Shown here: positions 9,440 through 19,150 of the stretch, piece after piece
Layout: every line of letters starts with the position of its first letter
Numbering within the stretch: position 1 is the first letter of the stretch
DNA from: Algoriphagus sp. Y33
GTDB taxonomy: Bacteria > Bacteroidota > Bacteroidia > Cytophagales > Cyclobacteriaceae
DNA length: 64,000 bases
Direction: 5' to 3'
NCBI RefSeq assembly: GCF_014838715.1
Contig: NZ_CP061947.1
Span: 5,322,001-5,386,000, forward strand
Translations under genes and position numbers: made by a program
The notes under the pieces: generated by a model
The model's input: the letters and a program-made list of their open reading frames with translations, nothing else
The model's database searches: none
Told to the model about the DNA's origin: nothing

Positions 9440-10981
9440 CTATTCCACTCCTCCTTTTCTGGTAGGAGATCGCATAGCTGGCCATTCCGTGGGTTCACCG
9501 TTTCTTCCAGTTGGAATACGGACTTCTCTCGATACCATGTCATCTTCTTCACTGGCCATGTACACCATGATAGCGGCCATGATCACGTTGTTCTGCACAT
9601 CGTCAAACACGATTTTGTCGTAGGTATCCAAGTTGGTATGCCAGGTATAATTGAAGTATGACCAGTTCAGAGAGCCTAGTGAGAATGCAGGAACGCCGGC
9701 CGCTACAAAGGAAGCGTAGTCAGATCCACCACCGCCAGGATTGCCGGGAAAATTGGTCTGGATGTCCTTTGTGATTTCACGGGGCACCTTATTCATCCAT
9801 CTACCCAAGTATTCATAGCTGTGTACAAAGCCTTGTCCGGATACATTGGCTATACGTCCTGTTCCGTTGTCCTGATTGAAAACCGCCTGGATCTTTGGCA
9901 TCATCTCAGGGTGGTCTTCTACGAAAGCTCTGGAACCGTTTAGTCCCTGTTCTTCTGAACCCCAGTGACCAACCAAGATTGTTCTCTTAGGATTGGGATA
10001 TACTTCTTTCAATACGCGCATCACTTCCATCATCATGATCGTACCTGTACCGTTGTCAGTCGCACCGGTACCGCCATCCCAAGAATCAAAGTGGGCAGAA
10101 AGCACCACATATTCCTCAGGTTTCTCGGATCCTTTGATTTCAGCAATGGTGTTGAATGTAGGAACCATGCCGTTTTCTTTGGACTGGGCATTGATGCTGA
10201 TCATAGGTTTCTCGCCACTTTCTGCCAACCTGAAAAGCAAGCCATAATCTTCCAAGGATAGATCTACAGTAGGGACTTTTTTGGTGGATGCGGAGAATAT
10301 TTTGTTTGCTCCAAAACCCTGAGACCAGTAGGAAGTGATAATTCCAAGTGCCCCTGCGTCTTCTAAGGCCATTGGCAATTCCCTTCTTCCTTTTCCGGTT
10401 TTCTGAAGCCGCTCATTCCAAGCATTATTGGATTCTGTACGTTCCTCTTTCATTTTTTCGAAAGATTCCGGGGTTGCAAATTCCTCCCAGTTGTAGTCAG
10501 GACGACCGGTCACTTGGGGGGCAGAAATCATCACATATTTACCTTTTACTGAAGGGAGCCATTTGGCGAAGGCGACTGAATCGGCAAGATCAGGAAGCAC
10601 CACTACCTCACCCTGAGCTCCGCCTTTTGGAGAGGCAGGACTCCAGGCCAGTTGCTGACCACTCAGGGATTTTGTCCAGGGAGCCACCATGTCGATGTGG
10701 GTGATCCCTCTTTCCCATCCTCTCCATTCGCCCCATTGCTCGTTGCGGGCTTCGATTCCCCAGCCTTTGTATTTTTCTACAGCCCAGTCATGAGCTTTTT
10801 TCATTTGAGGAGAACCTACCAATCTCGGTCCGATCCCATCCATCAGTTCATGGCCGATCTGCTTCAGCTGAGAGTTCTCGGTTTCCTCTTTGATGATTTT
10901 TTCGATCACTTCATTTTGAGCGTGGACGTGGCTGCCCACAAGGAGCATGAGGCCCATGCCCAGTACGTATCTCTTCTTCAT
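9440..10981 (-). CDS. Secreted M28-family zinc metallopeptidase
   Basis: The product has 513 residues with signal peptide MKKRYVLGMGLMLLVGSHVHA. It combines a protease-associated insert (about 130-250) with an M28 catalytic domain. Zinc ligands and catalytic residues are visible as SAHFDSWDGGTGATDNGTG (H and D ligands), HWGSEEQGLNGSRAF (catalytic EE), FNQDNGTGR, and YTWHTNLDTYDK (last His). It is likely an aminopeptidase or carboxypeptidase acting in the periplasm or outside the cell. The gene is monocistronic and ends in a strong hairpin terminator. Confidence 0.92.
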   Translation of the reverse strand: MKKRYVLGMGLMLLVGSHVHAQNEVIEKIIKEETENSQLKQIGHELMDGIGPRLVGSPQMKKAHDWAVEKYKGWGIEARNEQWGEWRGWERGITHIDMVAPWTKSLSGQQLAWSPASPKGGAQGEVVVLPDLADSVAFAKWLPSVKGKYVMISAPQVTGRPDYNWEEFATPESFEKMKEERTESNNAWNERLQKTGKGRRELPMALEDAGALGIITSYWSQGFGANKIFSASTKKVPTVDLSLEDYGLLFRLAESGEKPMISINAQSKENGMVPTFNTIAEIKGSEKPEEYVVLSAHFDSWDGGTGATDNGTGTIMMMEVMRVLKEVYPNPKRTILVGHWGSEEQGLNGSRAFVEDHPEMMPKIQAVFNQDNGTGRIANVSGQGFVHSYEYLGRWMNKVPREITKDIQTNFPGNPGGGGSDYASFVAAGVPAFSLGSLNWSYFNYTWHTNLDTYDKIVFDDVQNNVIMAAIMVYMASEEDDMVSREVRIPTGRNGEPTEWPAMRSPTRKGGVE

Positions 10982-11087
10982 ATTTGGTTTATTTTAATCT
11001 TAAAATTAGACTTTGCCAACCTCATTTCCGCGCCGTTTGTGGATTTAGGGGAGAGATGAGACTAGATTTTCTGTCAACAAAGTTTTT

Positions 11088-11903
11088 TCACCTATCCTTA
11101 AAATATTTATCAAAAAACACCAACTGATACTGCACTGCGTCTGCCCAATATTCCCAAGTATGGCCTCCCGGACCTGTCATGAAGGTATGGGGAATATTGT
11201 TGTACGTGAGTTTCTCATGCAACTTCACATTCACATCATAGAAGAAATCTTCTGTGCCGCAACTGATGATTAATTTCAGTTGATTCGGTATCAGGCGATG
11301 GCTTTGATACATTACTGAGTATTCCTCCCAGCGCTCGGGATTTTCTGCTTTGGTTCCCAGATATTTTTTCATCTCCCAGTTCTCGGGAAAAGGGCCGATA
11401 TCCACACCCCCGCTGAGACTTCCTGCTGTACCGAAAGTATCTTGATGGCGAAATGCCAGATAAAGCGCGCCGTGTCCGCCCATACTCAAGCCCGTGATAG
11501 CTCTTCCTTCGCGGCTTTGAACCGTACTGTATTCTTTGTCGATAAATTCTACAAGTTCTTTAGCCACATAAGTCTCATATTTGGAATTTGCCACTTCCGG
11601 GCTATCCCAATACCAACTTCCGAAATTTCCGTCCGGATTTACGATTATCATGTCATATTGATCGGCGTAGGATTGCAGCTGAGGGACTTTCGTGATCCAG
11701 TTGGAGTAGTTTCCTGAATACCCGTGAAGCAGATAGACAACTGGATAATCTTTGGTCTCAGAATACTCTGCCGGAGTAATCACTACAGCCTTAATTTCCT
11801 TTTGCATGGAAGGACTGAAGGTGGCCACGGTGTCTACGCTTGCAAAGACATGTAGGGATAGCAGAAAAGCAAATGCAAGCAGAATGGGGAATTTGTTTTT
11901 CAT
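11088..11903 (-). CDS. Secreted alpha/beta-hydrolase, esterase D / FrmB-like
   Basis: The 271 residues start with a signal peptide (ILLAFAFLLSLHVFA). The esterase D family motifs are YPVVYLLHGYSGNYSNW near 55-70, the nucleophile elbow GLSMGGHGAL near 143-152, and MTGPGGHTWEYWAD near 245 with the catalytic His. Related proteins include carbohydrate acetyl or feruloyl esterases and S-formylglutathione hydrolases. The signal peptide argues for an extracytoplasmic ester substrate. It stands 71 bp upstream of the start of no other gene in an obvious operon. Confidence 0.88.
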   Translation of the reverse strand: MKNKFPILLAFAFLLSLHVFASVDTVATFSPSMQKEIKAVVITPAEYSETKDYPVVYLLHGYSGNYSNWITKVPQLQSYADQYDMIIVNPDGNFGSWYWDSPEVANSKYETYVAKELVEFIDKEYSTVQSREGRAITGLSMGGHGALYLAFRHQDTFGTAGSLSGGVDIGPFPENWEMKKYLGTKAENPERWEEYSVMYQSHRLIPNQLKLIISCGTEDFFYDVNVKLHEKLTYNNIPHTFMTGPGGHTWEYWADAVQYQLVFFDKYFKDR

Positions 11904-11974
11904 TTCAGGGTTTAAATAGGTTTAGGGGATTGAAAAGTTGGTCTTATGAATTTAAGGGCTGTGATGATGCCGGG

Positions 11975-12874
11975 CTATTCAAATAAGTCGATCAGGTTTT
12001 TCTTAAAATATTCTGCGCTGTCCTTTACACTTTGGATGGGGGTCTGCGCGAAATTCCCCCCTTGCTCTAGGTAGTAGTACTCCATTCCAGATAGGGATGC
12101 GTCCGGAAGGATTTTGGTATAATCGATAGAGCCGTTTCCCAACTCGGTATAGTCTCTGCTGATCTTATCCATGTCTTTGATGTGCCACATGACAAATCGT
12201 CCGGGGGCTTCCATAAAAAGCTCATGTATCGTACGCTGAGAGCTGTGAGCTACCCAAAAGAGATCTATCTGGAGTTTGACTAATTGAGGATCAGTGTTTT
12301 GTAAAATGATGTCATAGCCAATTTCTCCATTCTGATCAGTAAATTCAAAATCATGGTTGTGATAGGCAAATCCAAGTCCGGCTTTGTTCACGCGCTCTCC
12401 GATCAAATTCAGTTTATCGGCCAAGATTTTAAAACTCTCGATAGAGCGGGACTCTGGATCAAGCCACGGCCAAGTGATGTATTTTTGTCCCAAGGCATGA
12501 GCCCCTTCTATACTTTGATCCGTATAGCGCATAAGTTCATCCTCGGTGGCTCTGAAGTATTTGATAAAATCATAATGACCGCTGGTGCTGTCAAGGGAGT
12601 TGTCCTCTAAAACCTTCTTGAAATCTGCTGCAGGCATGCCATAAAAGCTATTTGAGGGACCATCATATCCGTAGATTTCAGTGTCCTGATAGCCAAATCC
12701 TGCGATTGTTTTTAATGCTTTCTTGGGATCTTCCGCCATCGCGGCTCTGATCGTGAATAGCTGAAGTCCCATTTTGTAGGACTTAGCTTGTGGAAAGCGG
12801 AAACCGGAAAGGCCAAATCCTGCGGCTGAAAGAGCAAGTCCGGATTGCTTGATAAAATCTCGGCGATTAATCAT
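11975..12874 (-). CDS. Sugar phosphate isomerase/epimerase-like TIM barrel with Tat signal
   Basis: The 299-residue AP-endonuclease-2/xylose-isomerase-like barrel begins with a twin-arginine signal (NRRDFIKQSGLALSAAGFG). Conserved parts are YKMGLQLFTIRAAMAEDPKK, a metal site around GLGFAYHNHDFEF and LQIDLFWVAHSS, and VMWHIKDMDK with GNGSIDYTKIL. Such Tat-exported proteins are common in Bacteroidota and are thought to act on sugars in the periplasm. The true substrate is unknown. It may be co-transcribed with the downstream esterase at 11903, 71 bp away. Confidence 0.88.
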   Translation of the reverse strand: MINRRDFIKQSGLALSAAGFGLSGFRFPQAKSYKMGLQLFTIRAAMAEDPKKALKTIAGFGYQDTEIYGYDGPSNSFYGMPAADFKKVLEDNSLDSTSGHYDFIKYFRATEDELMRYTDQSIEGAHALGQKYITWPWLDPESRSIESFKILADKLNLIGERVNKAGLGFAYHNHDFEFTDQNGEIGYDIILQNTDPQLVKLQIDLFWVAHSSQRTIHELFMEAPGRFVMWHIKDMDKISRDYTELGNGSIDYTKILPDASLSGMEYYYLEQGGNFAQTPIQSVKDSAEYFKKNLIDLFE

Positions 12875-13025
12875 AGGTTTAGGTTTGGGTTAATAAAGTT
12901 AGCGTTGAAGATAGTAGGTTTGATTAGTTTAATTATACCTATCGCATGGTTAAGCCCGACAAAGTTCCCTTGAAATGAGGTTATGGTAAATCTCAATAAT
13001 TGACATCTGCTGGGTTGTTTTTGCC

Positions 13026-14612
13026 TCAAAGCGTAATGTTGCGTTCTATGTCTACCTGCTCCAAAAACATTTCATCGTGCGACACCACGAGCAAGGTGCC
13101 CTGATATTCGTTGATGGCAGCAGTTAGAATTTCAATATTTTGGATATCCAGATTATTTGTTGGTTCGTCCAGAATAATTATATCGGGAGATTGGCTGCCA
13201 ATAGTAAGGCAGCACAGCGACAGCCTCATCCGTTCTCCTCCACTCAATGAACTACAGGATTTATCCCAATCTTCTTTTGGAAACAGGAACCGGTTAAGCC
13301 TGATTTTGATCTCATGCTCTTTCAGTGCTGTGTTGTTAAACCGCTCCGCCTGTTCATAAACATTCAGGTGATTTTCTATCAATGAATAATCCTGATCGAT
13401 GTAAACGGCTTTGTTTTCGGCGATGAAAAGTGTTCCGGTCTTTGGTTTCAGATCGCCCAAAATAAGCTTAATCAAAGTGGTCTTGCCAGAACTATTGCTT
13501 CCTTTCAGCGCAATTCTTTCTCCACTTGTAATTTGAAAATTCAGATTAGTTTTCCATAGCGGACTGTCTTGATAAGAGAAATTAATATCAGTGGCATTGA
13601 CCAGCACTTTGCCTTTGTGTAAAGCGGTATTCTCAAAGCCAAACTTCATTTTATCAATATCAGACAGTTCTTTTCTTAGGTCTTGAAGATCCTGAGAGAT
13701 TCCGCCAATCTTATCTGTATGGACATTTTTGATCTTTGAGGTGCTTTTTTCTGCTCTGTTTCGGAGCGTATTCATCATGATCGAGGCCAGCCCGGCCTTT
13801 TCCTGCTTTTTCTTACCTCTGGCATCCAGTTTTTGCTGTCGTTCTACCGTTTCCCTTTCCTTCTCCTTAGCTTTTCGCAATGCCTTTTCTTTACTTTTTA
13901 CATCTTGATTTAGGGCATTTTGCTCCAAGTGTTTTTGAGAAGAGTAGAAATCGTAATTGCCTCCATAGGCGCTTATTCCTTTATGACTAAGTTCGCACAC
14001 TGTATCCAAGAGGTTTAGCAATTTTCGATCATGACTGACCACCACCAAGGTATTGGAAGTGGAGGATATATAGCTATAAAGCAGCGCCCTTGACCCACTG
14101 TCTAGATGATTGCTTGGTTCATCAAGGAGCACCAGTTCGGGCTGATGAATAGAAATTCCTGCCAAGAAAACTTTGGTTTTTTGTCCTCCGCTGAGATTTT
14201 CCAGCTTTGTAGTTAGCTCATGCTCGGATAGCTTCCAATGGCGCAATGCTTCATAGGCACGTTCTTCTACAGTCCAATCATCATCGAGAATCAGCAAATT
14301 TTCCTCACTGGCGTTTCCGTCAAGAATCTCACGAAAGGCAGTAAGTTTTCTATCTATACCCAGCGCTTCTGCAATACTGAGATGATTGAACTGACCAAAA
14401 ATTTGAGGAATGTAATAAGGAGGTGATTCTACAATTACCTGCCCATCAGAAGGCGTGAGCTTTTTTGCAATAATCTGTAGTAAGGTCGATTTACCCACTC
14501 CATTACTGCCGATTAGCGCTATCTTTTGATGAGGATTTACTGCAAGGGAGATGTTGGCAAACAACAAATCCTTATTGGGATGTATATATGAAATACGCTG
14601 TAAACTGAGCAT
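13026..14612 (-). CDS. ABC-F family ATPase
   Basis: The 528-residue protein carries two ABC domains and no membrane segment, as in ABC-F proteins, which act on the ribosome. The first Walker A is GSNGVGKST at 35-43, with LSGGQ and LVLLDEPSNHLD. The second is KGSNSSGKTT near 357, with LSGGERMRLS and IIILDEPTNNLD. A charged linker of the P-site tRNA-interaction type lies between about 225 and 310 (KEKALRKAKEKERETVERQQ and on). It could be a housekeeping translation factor or a weak antibiotic-protection protein. A 15-bp palindrome lies about 140 bp upstream. Confidence 0.9.
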   Translation of the reverse strand: MLSLQRISYIHPNKDLLFANISLAVNPHQKIALIGSNGVGKSTLLQIIAKKLTPSDGQVIVESPPYYIPQIFGQFNHLSIAEALGIDRKLTAFREILDGNASEENLLILDDDWTVEERAYEALRHWKLSEHELTTKLENLSGGQKTKVFLAGISIHQPELVLLDEPSNHLDSGSRALLYSYISSTSNTLVVVSHDRKLLNLLDTVCELSHKGISAYGGNYDFYSSQKHLEQNALNQDVKSKEKALRKAKEKERETVERQQKLDARGKKKQEKAGLASIMMNTLRNRAEKSTSKIKNVHTDKIGGISQDLQDLRKELSDIDKMKFGFENTALHKGKVLVNATDINFSYQDSPLWKTNLNFQITSGERIALKGSNSSGKTTLIKLILGDLKPKTGTLFIAENKAVYIDQDYSLIENHLNVYEQAERFNNTALKEHEIKIRLNRFLFPKEDWDKSCSSLSGGERMRLSLCCLTIGSQSPDIIILDEPTNNLDIQNIEILTAAINEYQGTLLVVSHDEMFLEQVDIERNITL

Positions 14613-14752
14613 AATTTCTCTCTTTGAAGATTAAACAAATGGCTGATCCAGAACTTTGGCTAGCCTTATTTATAGTCAGAAAGAAATTATATTTTCATGT
14701 TTTTGTATGTGGATTGAGGTACAAATATAGTGTATTGTTCCATCATGTGAAA

Positions 14753-14767
14753 AAGACAGTCTGTCTT
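14753..14767. promoter_or_regulatory. Candidate operator AAGACAGTCTGTCTT upstream of the ABC-F gene
   Basis: Two 7-bp arms (AAGACAG and CTGTCTT) surround a single T. The site lies between the porin stop and the ABC-F start, both on the minus strand, so the ABC-F gene is the likely target. The binding protein is unknown. Confidence 0.35.
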
Positions 14768-14846
14768 GTGTCATGTATAACTTAGGGTTTCTTGCCTGAT
14801 AAAAACGGCATGCACACGCTTTTAAAGGAGGGAAAGCAGCAGGATT

Positions 14847-16031
14847 TCAAAAATTCAACTGGGCCTGTAATCGCAGCAGACTGCCTGCCTGTTGGTTGTC
14901 TTGAAGCTGAAAATCCTCATATCGGCGGTTTGAAAATGTGTACATCGCTACCAATTCAAATGCCTCATTGAGCTGCCACTCCAAACCTAATTCCAATTCT
15001 TTCACCGTGTAGCTTCTCGCATCCAACTCATGCTTTTTGCCTCCGTCATAATATTGTAAGCGGGTGAAAGGGATAAATTCTCCTGCTATATAGGAGAAAG
15101 TTACATATCCGCCTTGTAGCTTTTGTACTTCTATTTTTTGGGATTGCTTATTAAACTCAGGACCTTGGCCTATCATATATTCAGCCTGAATACCAAAAGG
15201 CTGCGGGTACAACACAAAGGAAGCTGCGGCTCTTTGATCAGTAAATTCTTTTTGATCCCTGATATTCAATTCGGGACTGCTTTCCAGCAGCACAAATTTC
15301 CCACTGTATGCCTGAATGCCGGGTTCGATCACCTGGCTGCCTACTTCTATGGGAAGAGAAAAGCGGGGCACCACATGGAATTTACCATTTTGATCAGGAT
15401 GGTTTGCCGTCTGACCATTGTAAATACCCAGCGCAAATACCCCGAAATCTCCTGAATGCTTCATTCCATCCTTTTTTAATTTCTTCATCAGATTCCGCTT
15501 TTCCTTAGTCGCCCAATAGAAAAATATCCCCAGATCCCGCTCATCTTTCATCCCGCTGTTAATGGCATCATCCCGATCAAGAGGCAATCGTTGACTGCTG
15601 GACTGGAGATTTTCATACCCAAAGGGAACCTTGCTTTGTCCCACGCGAAGACGAAATTTATTATCCTTGTCAAGCCCCAAATCCACATACGCATCTTTCA
15701 ATTTCCCGACATGATGGGCTCCCGTCACCGACTTGGAGAAATCTGGCTGAAAATAGAAAAACACGCGTGGATGGATTTGGCCATAGATTTTGAACCGCAA
15801 TCTTCGTATAGAAAAGGAATTTTCCTCTCCTCCCCACGCCTCATCACACTGCTCACATCCCAGCTCGGGATTTGTCTGAAACAACCCATTGTAGCGCACC
15901 TGCATGTAGCCTCCCAGATGGATTTTTTCAAACCAATTATTGGAGATTTTTTCTTCAGTTTTCTCTTGAGCTTGTGCAAAAGAAAGGGTAAACAGAAGCA
16001 ATAGGACAGCAAATGGGATATTCTTGTTCAT
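14847..16031 (-). CDS. Phosphate-selective porin O/P-like outer-membrane protein
   Basis: The 394 residues begin with a signal peptide (FAVLLLLFTLSFAQAQ). The pattern of the OprO/OprP family (PF07396) is visible: GGYMQVRYNGLF, FSIRRLRFKIYGQIHPRVFFYFQPDF near 70-100, then RVGQSKVPFGYENLQSS. It ends in an outer-membrane-type C-terminus (RLQAQLNF). It should form a beta barrel for anion or nutrient uptake. A PepSY-like gene and a two-component system follow upstream on the same strand, which may reflect shared regulation. Confidence 0.9.
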   Translation of the reverse strand: MNKNIPFAVLLLLFTLSFAQAQEKTEEKISNNWFEKIHLGGYMQVRYNGLFQTNPELGCEQCDEAWGGEENSFSIRRLRFKIYGQIHPRVFFYFQPDFSKSVTGAHHVGKLKDAYVDLGLDKDNKFRLRVGQSKVPFGYENLQSSSQRLPLDRDDAINSGMKDERDLGIFFYWATKEKRNLMKKLKKDGMKHSGDFGVFALGIYNGQTANHPDQNGKFHVVPRFSLPIEVGSQVIEPGIQAYSGKFVLLESSPELNIRDQKEFTDQRAAASFVLYPQPFGIQAEYMIGQGPEFNKQSQKIEVQKLQGGYVTFSYIAGEFIPFTRLQYYDGGKKHELDARSYTVKELELGLEWQLNEAFELVAMYTFSNRRYEDFQLQDNQQAGSLLRLQAQLNF

Positions 16032-16093
16032 GACATTCAGGAAGGGAGAGGTGGCTAGATGATAGGGATAGGGGAAAAGAGGAGGAGTTTTTC

Positions 16094-16540
16094 TTAGTCC
16101 TTGATTTTATGAAGGACTTCCCCTTTGCCAGAGAAAATCACTTTCCATTCTTCACTGAAATTCTCGAGCTCTACGGAATAATTAACCTCGTTGCCTTCAG
16201 TGATTTTCTTGACTTCATCAATCTTCAATTCGGAGAAATCGGAAGCTATTTTAGAAATGATGGCTTTTGGGAGATCTCCTTTAGCTATTTCTTCTACATG
16301 CTTCAGAATTTTGCCGGCCTCATCGTACCGGATTTCGTGCTCTGTTCCCCAGCCGATTTCGAATTCTACCGTGTAATTATCCCCATCTAGTTCCCACTCG
16401 ATATCAGTTGCTTTTGGAAACTCCTTTTTGAAACTGTTGACTACCACAGAAGGTACTTGGCTTTGGTGGATCTCCTGAGCGAAAGCCGCTGTGGAGATAA
16501 GGATAAGTGCAGTTGCGATAATTGTGATGTGCTTTTTCAT
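16094..16540 (-). CDS. Secreted PepSY-like protein
   Basis: This 148-residue protein has a signal peptide (ITIIATALILISTAAFAQE) and two repeats of the PepSY-like/BLIP-like fold. The first is VVVNSFKKEFPKATDIEWEL with YTVEFEIGWGTEHEIRYDEA. The second is IISKIASDFSELKIDEVKKI with YSVELENFSEEWKVIF. Bacteroidota proteins of this kind are often envelope-stress-induced and sit near two-component systems, as here (histidine kinase and regulator 384 bp upstream). Function is unproven. Confidence 0.85.
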   Translation of the reverse strand: MKKHITIIATALILISTAAFAQEIHQSQVPSVVVNSFKKEFPKATDIEWELDGDNYTVEFEIGWGTEHEIRYDEAGKILKHVEEIAKGDLPKAIISKIASDFSELKIDEVKKITEGNEVNYSVELENFSEEWKVIFSGKGEVLHKIKD

Positions 16541-16923
16541 TTGAGCATAGTTTTAAGTTATGCCTCAAAGAAAAAGTGGGAATCTGGAAACAATTGGGAA
16601 TGTTAGGGCCCTAAATTTTTTTTACCACGAAGATCACGAAGTGGCGCAAAGTTTACCTGAATAATAATCGACATGAAGGAGGCATCCGTCCTTCGCTCAT
16701 CGTATGGGAGTCTGGATTCATTGAGAAAAATGCTGTAGGTATGCGAAATAAGGAATCGGTGTTTTCTGCTATTGACTCCTTCTCTTTTGGCCATACTCGT
16801 CAAAGAAGTCATTTCTTGGTATGCTACTATACCTTAGCTTTAATTTTAATCTCTCTCGCTACAGTATTGTGAAGTGACGTTCTCAGATGCAACTTACCTT
16901 ACAACTTTACCACCTTACATCCC
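16541..16923. other. Intergenic region with one dispersed repeat
   Basis: It lies between the histidine kinase stop and the PepSY-like start. Around 16621-16655 it holds an inverted copy of the CCGTGG/CTTTGTG-type repeat (TTTACCACGAAGATCACGAA). The 69-codon open frame over it is not gene-like. The PepSY-like promoter should lie near 16545-16600 but I see no clear consensus. Confidence 0.5.
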
Positions 16924-18189
16924 TCAACCCATTTTAACCTCAAAACAATGCTCACCATCGAAACTGTATACAATCTGAAAAGTATACAGTTTACAGATGG
17001 CGTGGACGATAGCAAGTCCCAGACCTGTGCTGTTACTTTTTTTGGTTTCCTTATGAAAACGGGTAAATACCTTCTCAGAATCAAGTGGCAGTGAATTGCC
17101 TGTATTGCGGATAATCAGGGAGTTTTCCACAAGGATAATGGTTACGTTTCCGCCTTCTATATTGTGGAAAATAGCATTTCGAATAAGATTACCCACTAGA
17201 ATAGAAGCAAGATTTTCATCCATTTTGACCTGTATTTCGGAAGAGTTATCCACAGATATTTTTACTTCTCTGTAGTCAGCAAATTCTTTCAAGTCTTCCA
17301 CTGATTGTGCGACTACCCGGTTGATGGAAATTTCAGCGTTTTCTGAAAACTGTTTATTCTCAATTTTGGTCAGTAGAAGTAATGACTTGTTCAGTCGGGT
17401 TAAGCGCTGAATAGTCTGCAAAATCTGGCCAACAATTTCGGCATTTTCATGATCCAGACTTTCTCTTTCCAGCATCAGTTCGAGTTTGTTGGAAATAATC
17501 GCCAGAGGTGTTTGAAGCTCATGAGAGGCATTTTCGGTGAATTTCTTTTGATTGGCATAAGTTTCACGAGCATGAATAATAAGGGAGTTGACAGCGAGCT
17601 CCAATTCTTTAAACTCTTTGGTGTCGCCTTTCACGACCGGAATGGGACTTTCCTTGTCAATACGAAATGCTTTTAAATCGCCCAAAAGCAGGTAAAATGG
17701 TTTCCAAAGCCGCTGAAGAACTACATTATTGATTAAAACAATGCTTGCAACCAAAATGATGTAAAGCCAGATGATCGAATAGAATAAATCCTCGATCAGA
17801 TCATCTTCCTCCACGGTGGAGTTGAAAACCGTAAGCCGGTAATAATCCTCACCGTGCTTAAAAGCCGATGTCAACATGCGGACAGGCTCCAGATCATCTT
17901 CGTTCTGCATATAGAGCAGTGTATCCGTAAAATAATCACGCATTCCCAATGCCTCTTTTTCATCGATTTTATGAATAGTAAAATTGCCCTCTTCGAAGTC
18001 TTTTTTCTCAAACACCCGTTCGTCTTTTTCGGTACGCTTGATGATTAATAGTTTATAATTGTCCAGTCCATCATCGATACTGTCGTGGATTTCGTCCAGC
18101 ATATTGATGTAGAAAATTGCCGACCAGATAGTAACAATCAGAAAGATCGATACCGAAAGATATTTGATGGACTGGTTGAGGAGCTTCAC
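16924..18189 (-). CDS. Sensor histidine kinase of a two-component system
   Basis: The 421-residue inner-membrane kinase has two transmembrane segments (about 10-30 and 137-157) flanking a periplasmic sensor of about 105 residues rich in acidic residues. The phospho-acceptor is H223 in ENASHELQTPLAII. The ATPase domain has the N box LVGNLIRNAIFHNIEGG and the G box TGLGLAIVHAICK. The start overlaps the stop of the response regulator gene by 4 bp, so they are translationally coupled. The signal is unknown. PepSY-like and porin genes downstream are plausible targets. Confidence 0.95.
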   Translation of the reverse strand: MKLLNQSIKYLSVSIFLIVTIWSAIFYINMLDEIHDSIDDGLDNYKLLIIKRTEKDERVFEKKDFEEGNFTIHKIDEKEALGMRDYFTDTLLYMQNEDDLEPVRMLTSAFKHGEDYYRLTVFNSTVEEDDLIEDLFYSIIWLYIILVASIVLINNVVLQRLWKPFYLLLGDLKAFRIDKESPIPVVKGDTKEFKELELAVNSLIIHARETYANQKKFTENASHELQTPLAIISNKLELMLERESLDHENAEIVGQILQTIQRLTRLNKSLLLLTKIENKQFSENAEISINRVVAQSVEDLKEFADYREVKISVDNSSEIQVKMDENLASILVGNLIRNAIFHNIEGGNVTIILVENSLIIRNTGNSLPLDSEKVFTRFHKETKKSNSTGLGLAIVHAICKLYTFQIVYSFDGEHCFEVKMG

Positions 18190-18863
18190 AGTTCGGTCAG
18201 TTTATAACCTACGCCATAGACCGACTGGATTTCAATCCCGGCATTGGAAGATTGGAGTTTCTTGCGCAGGTTTTTGATCTGATAGTAGATAAAGTCAAAG
18301 TTGTCCGCTTGGTCTATGTGATCTCCCCAAACATGCTCAGCTAGGGCAGTTTTCGAAATCAACCGATTCTTGTTTACCAGGAAATAATTCAGGATATCAA
18401 ACTCCTTTCGGTTCAATTCAAGTAGTACGTCTTCTACTTTAAATTCCCGCTCATTTAGGTCTAAAACTGTGTTTTTGACGATGATTTGATTGCTTCCGTT
18501 AAGGTTTTTTCTGCGAAACACGGCTTTAATCCGGGCATTGAGTTCGGCAATGTGAAAAGGCTTGGTGAGGTAATCATCCGCGCCCAAGTCAAGACCTGCA
18601 AGTTTATCGTCCAGAGAATCCTTTGCCGAGATAATGATTACATTTTCTCCACCGCCATTTTTCTTCAGTTCTGCCAAAATATCCATCCCACTTCCTCCGG
18701 GAAGCATAATGTCCAGCAGGATGCAGTCGTATTTATACAGTGCTATTTTTTCCATTGCCGAATCAAAATCGGAGGCATGCTCCACCAAATAAAGCTCTTT
18801 TTCAAGGCTTTTACGGATCACTTCTGCCAATTCAGGTTCGTCTTCAATCGCCAAAATTTTCAT
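18186..18863 (-). CDS. OmpR/PhoB-family response regulator
   Basis: The protein has 225 residues. The receiver domain has the acidic pair in AIEDEPELAEV, phospho-acceptor D51 (CILLDIMLPGGSGMD), and the conserved Lys in ADDYLTKPFHIAEL. The C-terminal winged helix (about 125-225) ends with the typical SVYGVGYKL. It is the first gene of the operon with the kinase at 18189. The 287-bp region up to the divergent gene at 19151 presumably holds its promoter. Confidence 0.96.
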   Translation of the reverse strand: MKILAIEDEPELAEVIRKSLEKELYLVEHASDFDSAMEKIALYKYDCILLDIMLPGGSGMDILAELKKNGGGENVIIISAKDSLDDKLAGLDLGADDYLTKPFHIAELNARIKAVFRRKNLNGSNQIIVKNTVLDLNEREFKVEDVLLELNRKEFDILNYFLVNKNRLISKTALAEHVWGDHIDQADNFDFIYYQIKNLRKKLQSSNAGIEIQSVYGVGYKLTEL

Positions 18864-19150
18864 GTGCTTATAATTTGTCTTTCAATGGTCACACTTTCCT
18901 TCCACGAGGCAGGTGGATCTGGCATACATATCATTTCAGTGTGTGTCACCTACAACATGCCCGCCTGCTGTAGGTAGGCTCGATTTTATAAGATCAAAAA
19001 TATGGAGCAATTCTGGAAAGATTTGGGAATCCAAAATTTCAAGGAAATCGCAAATTCCCGGAATTAGATACAGTTAGAAATTGATAATTTAGAAAATTAA
19101 GAATCAGCATCATCGTCCGAAGGTGCTTTACATAGATTATTGCGACAAAT

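Noticed and set aside
16603..16812. 69-codon open frame on the minus strand
   Set aside because: It covers a dispersed repeat, has no recognisable domain and no plausible start context.
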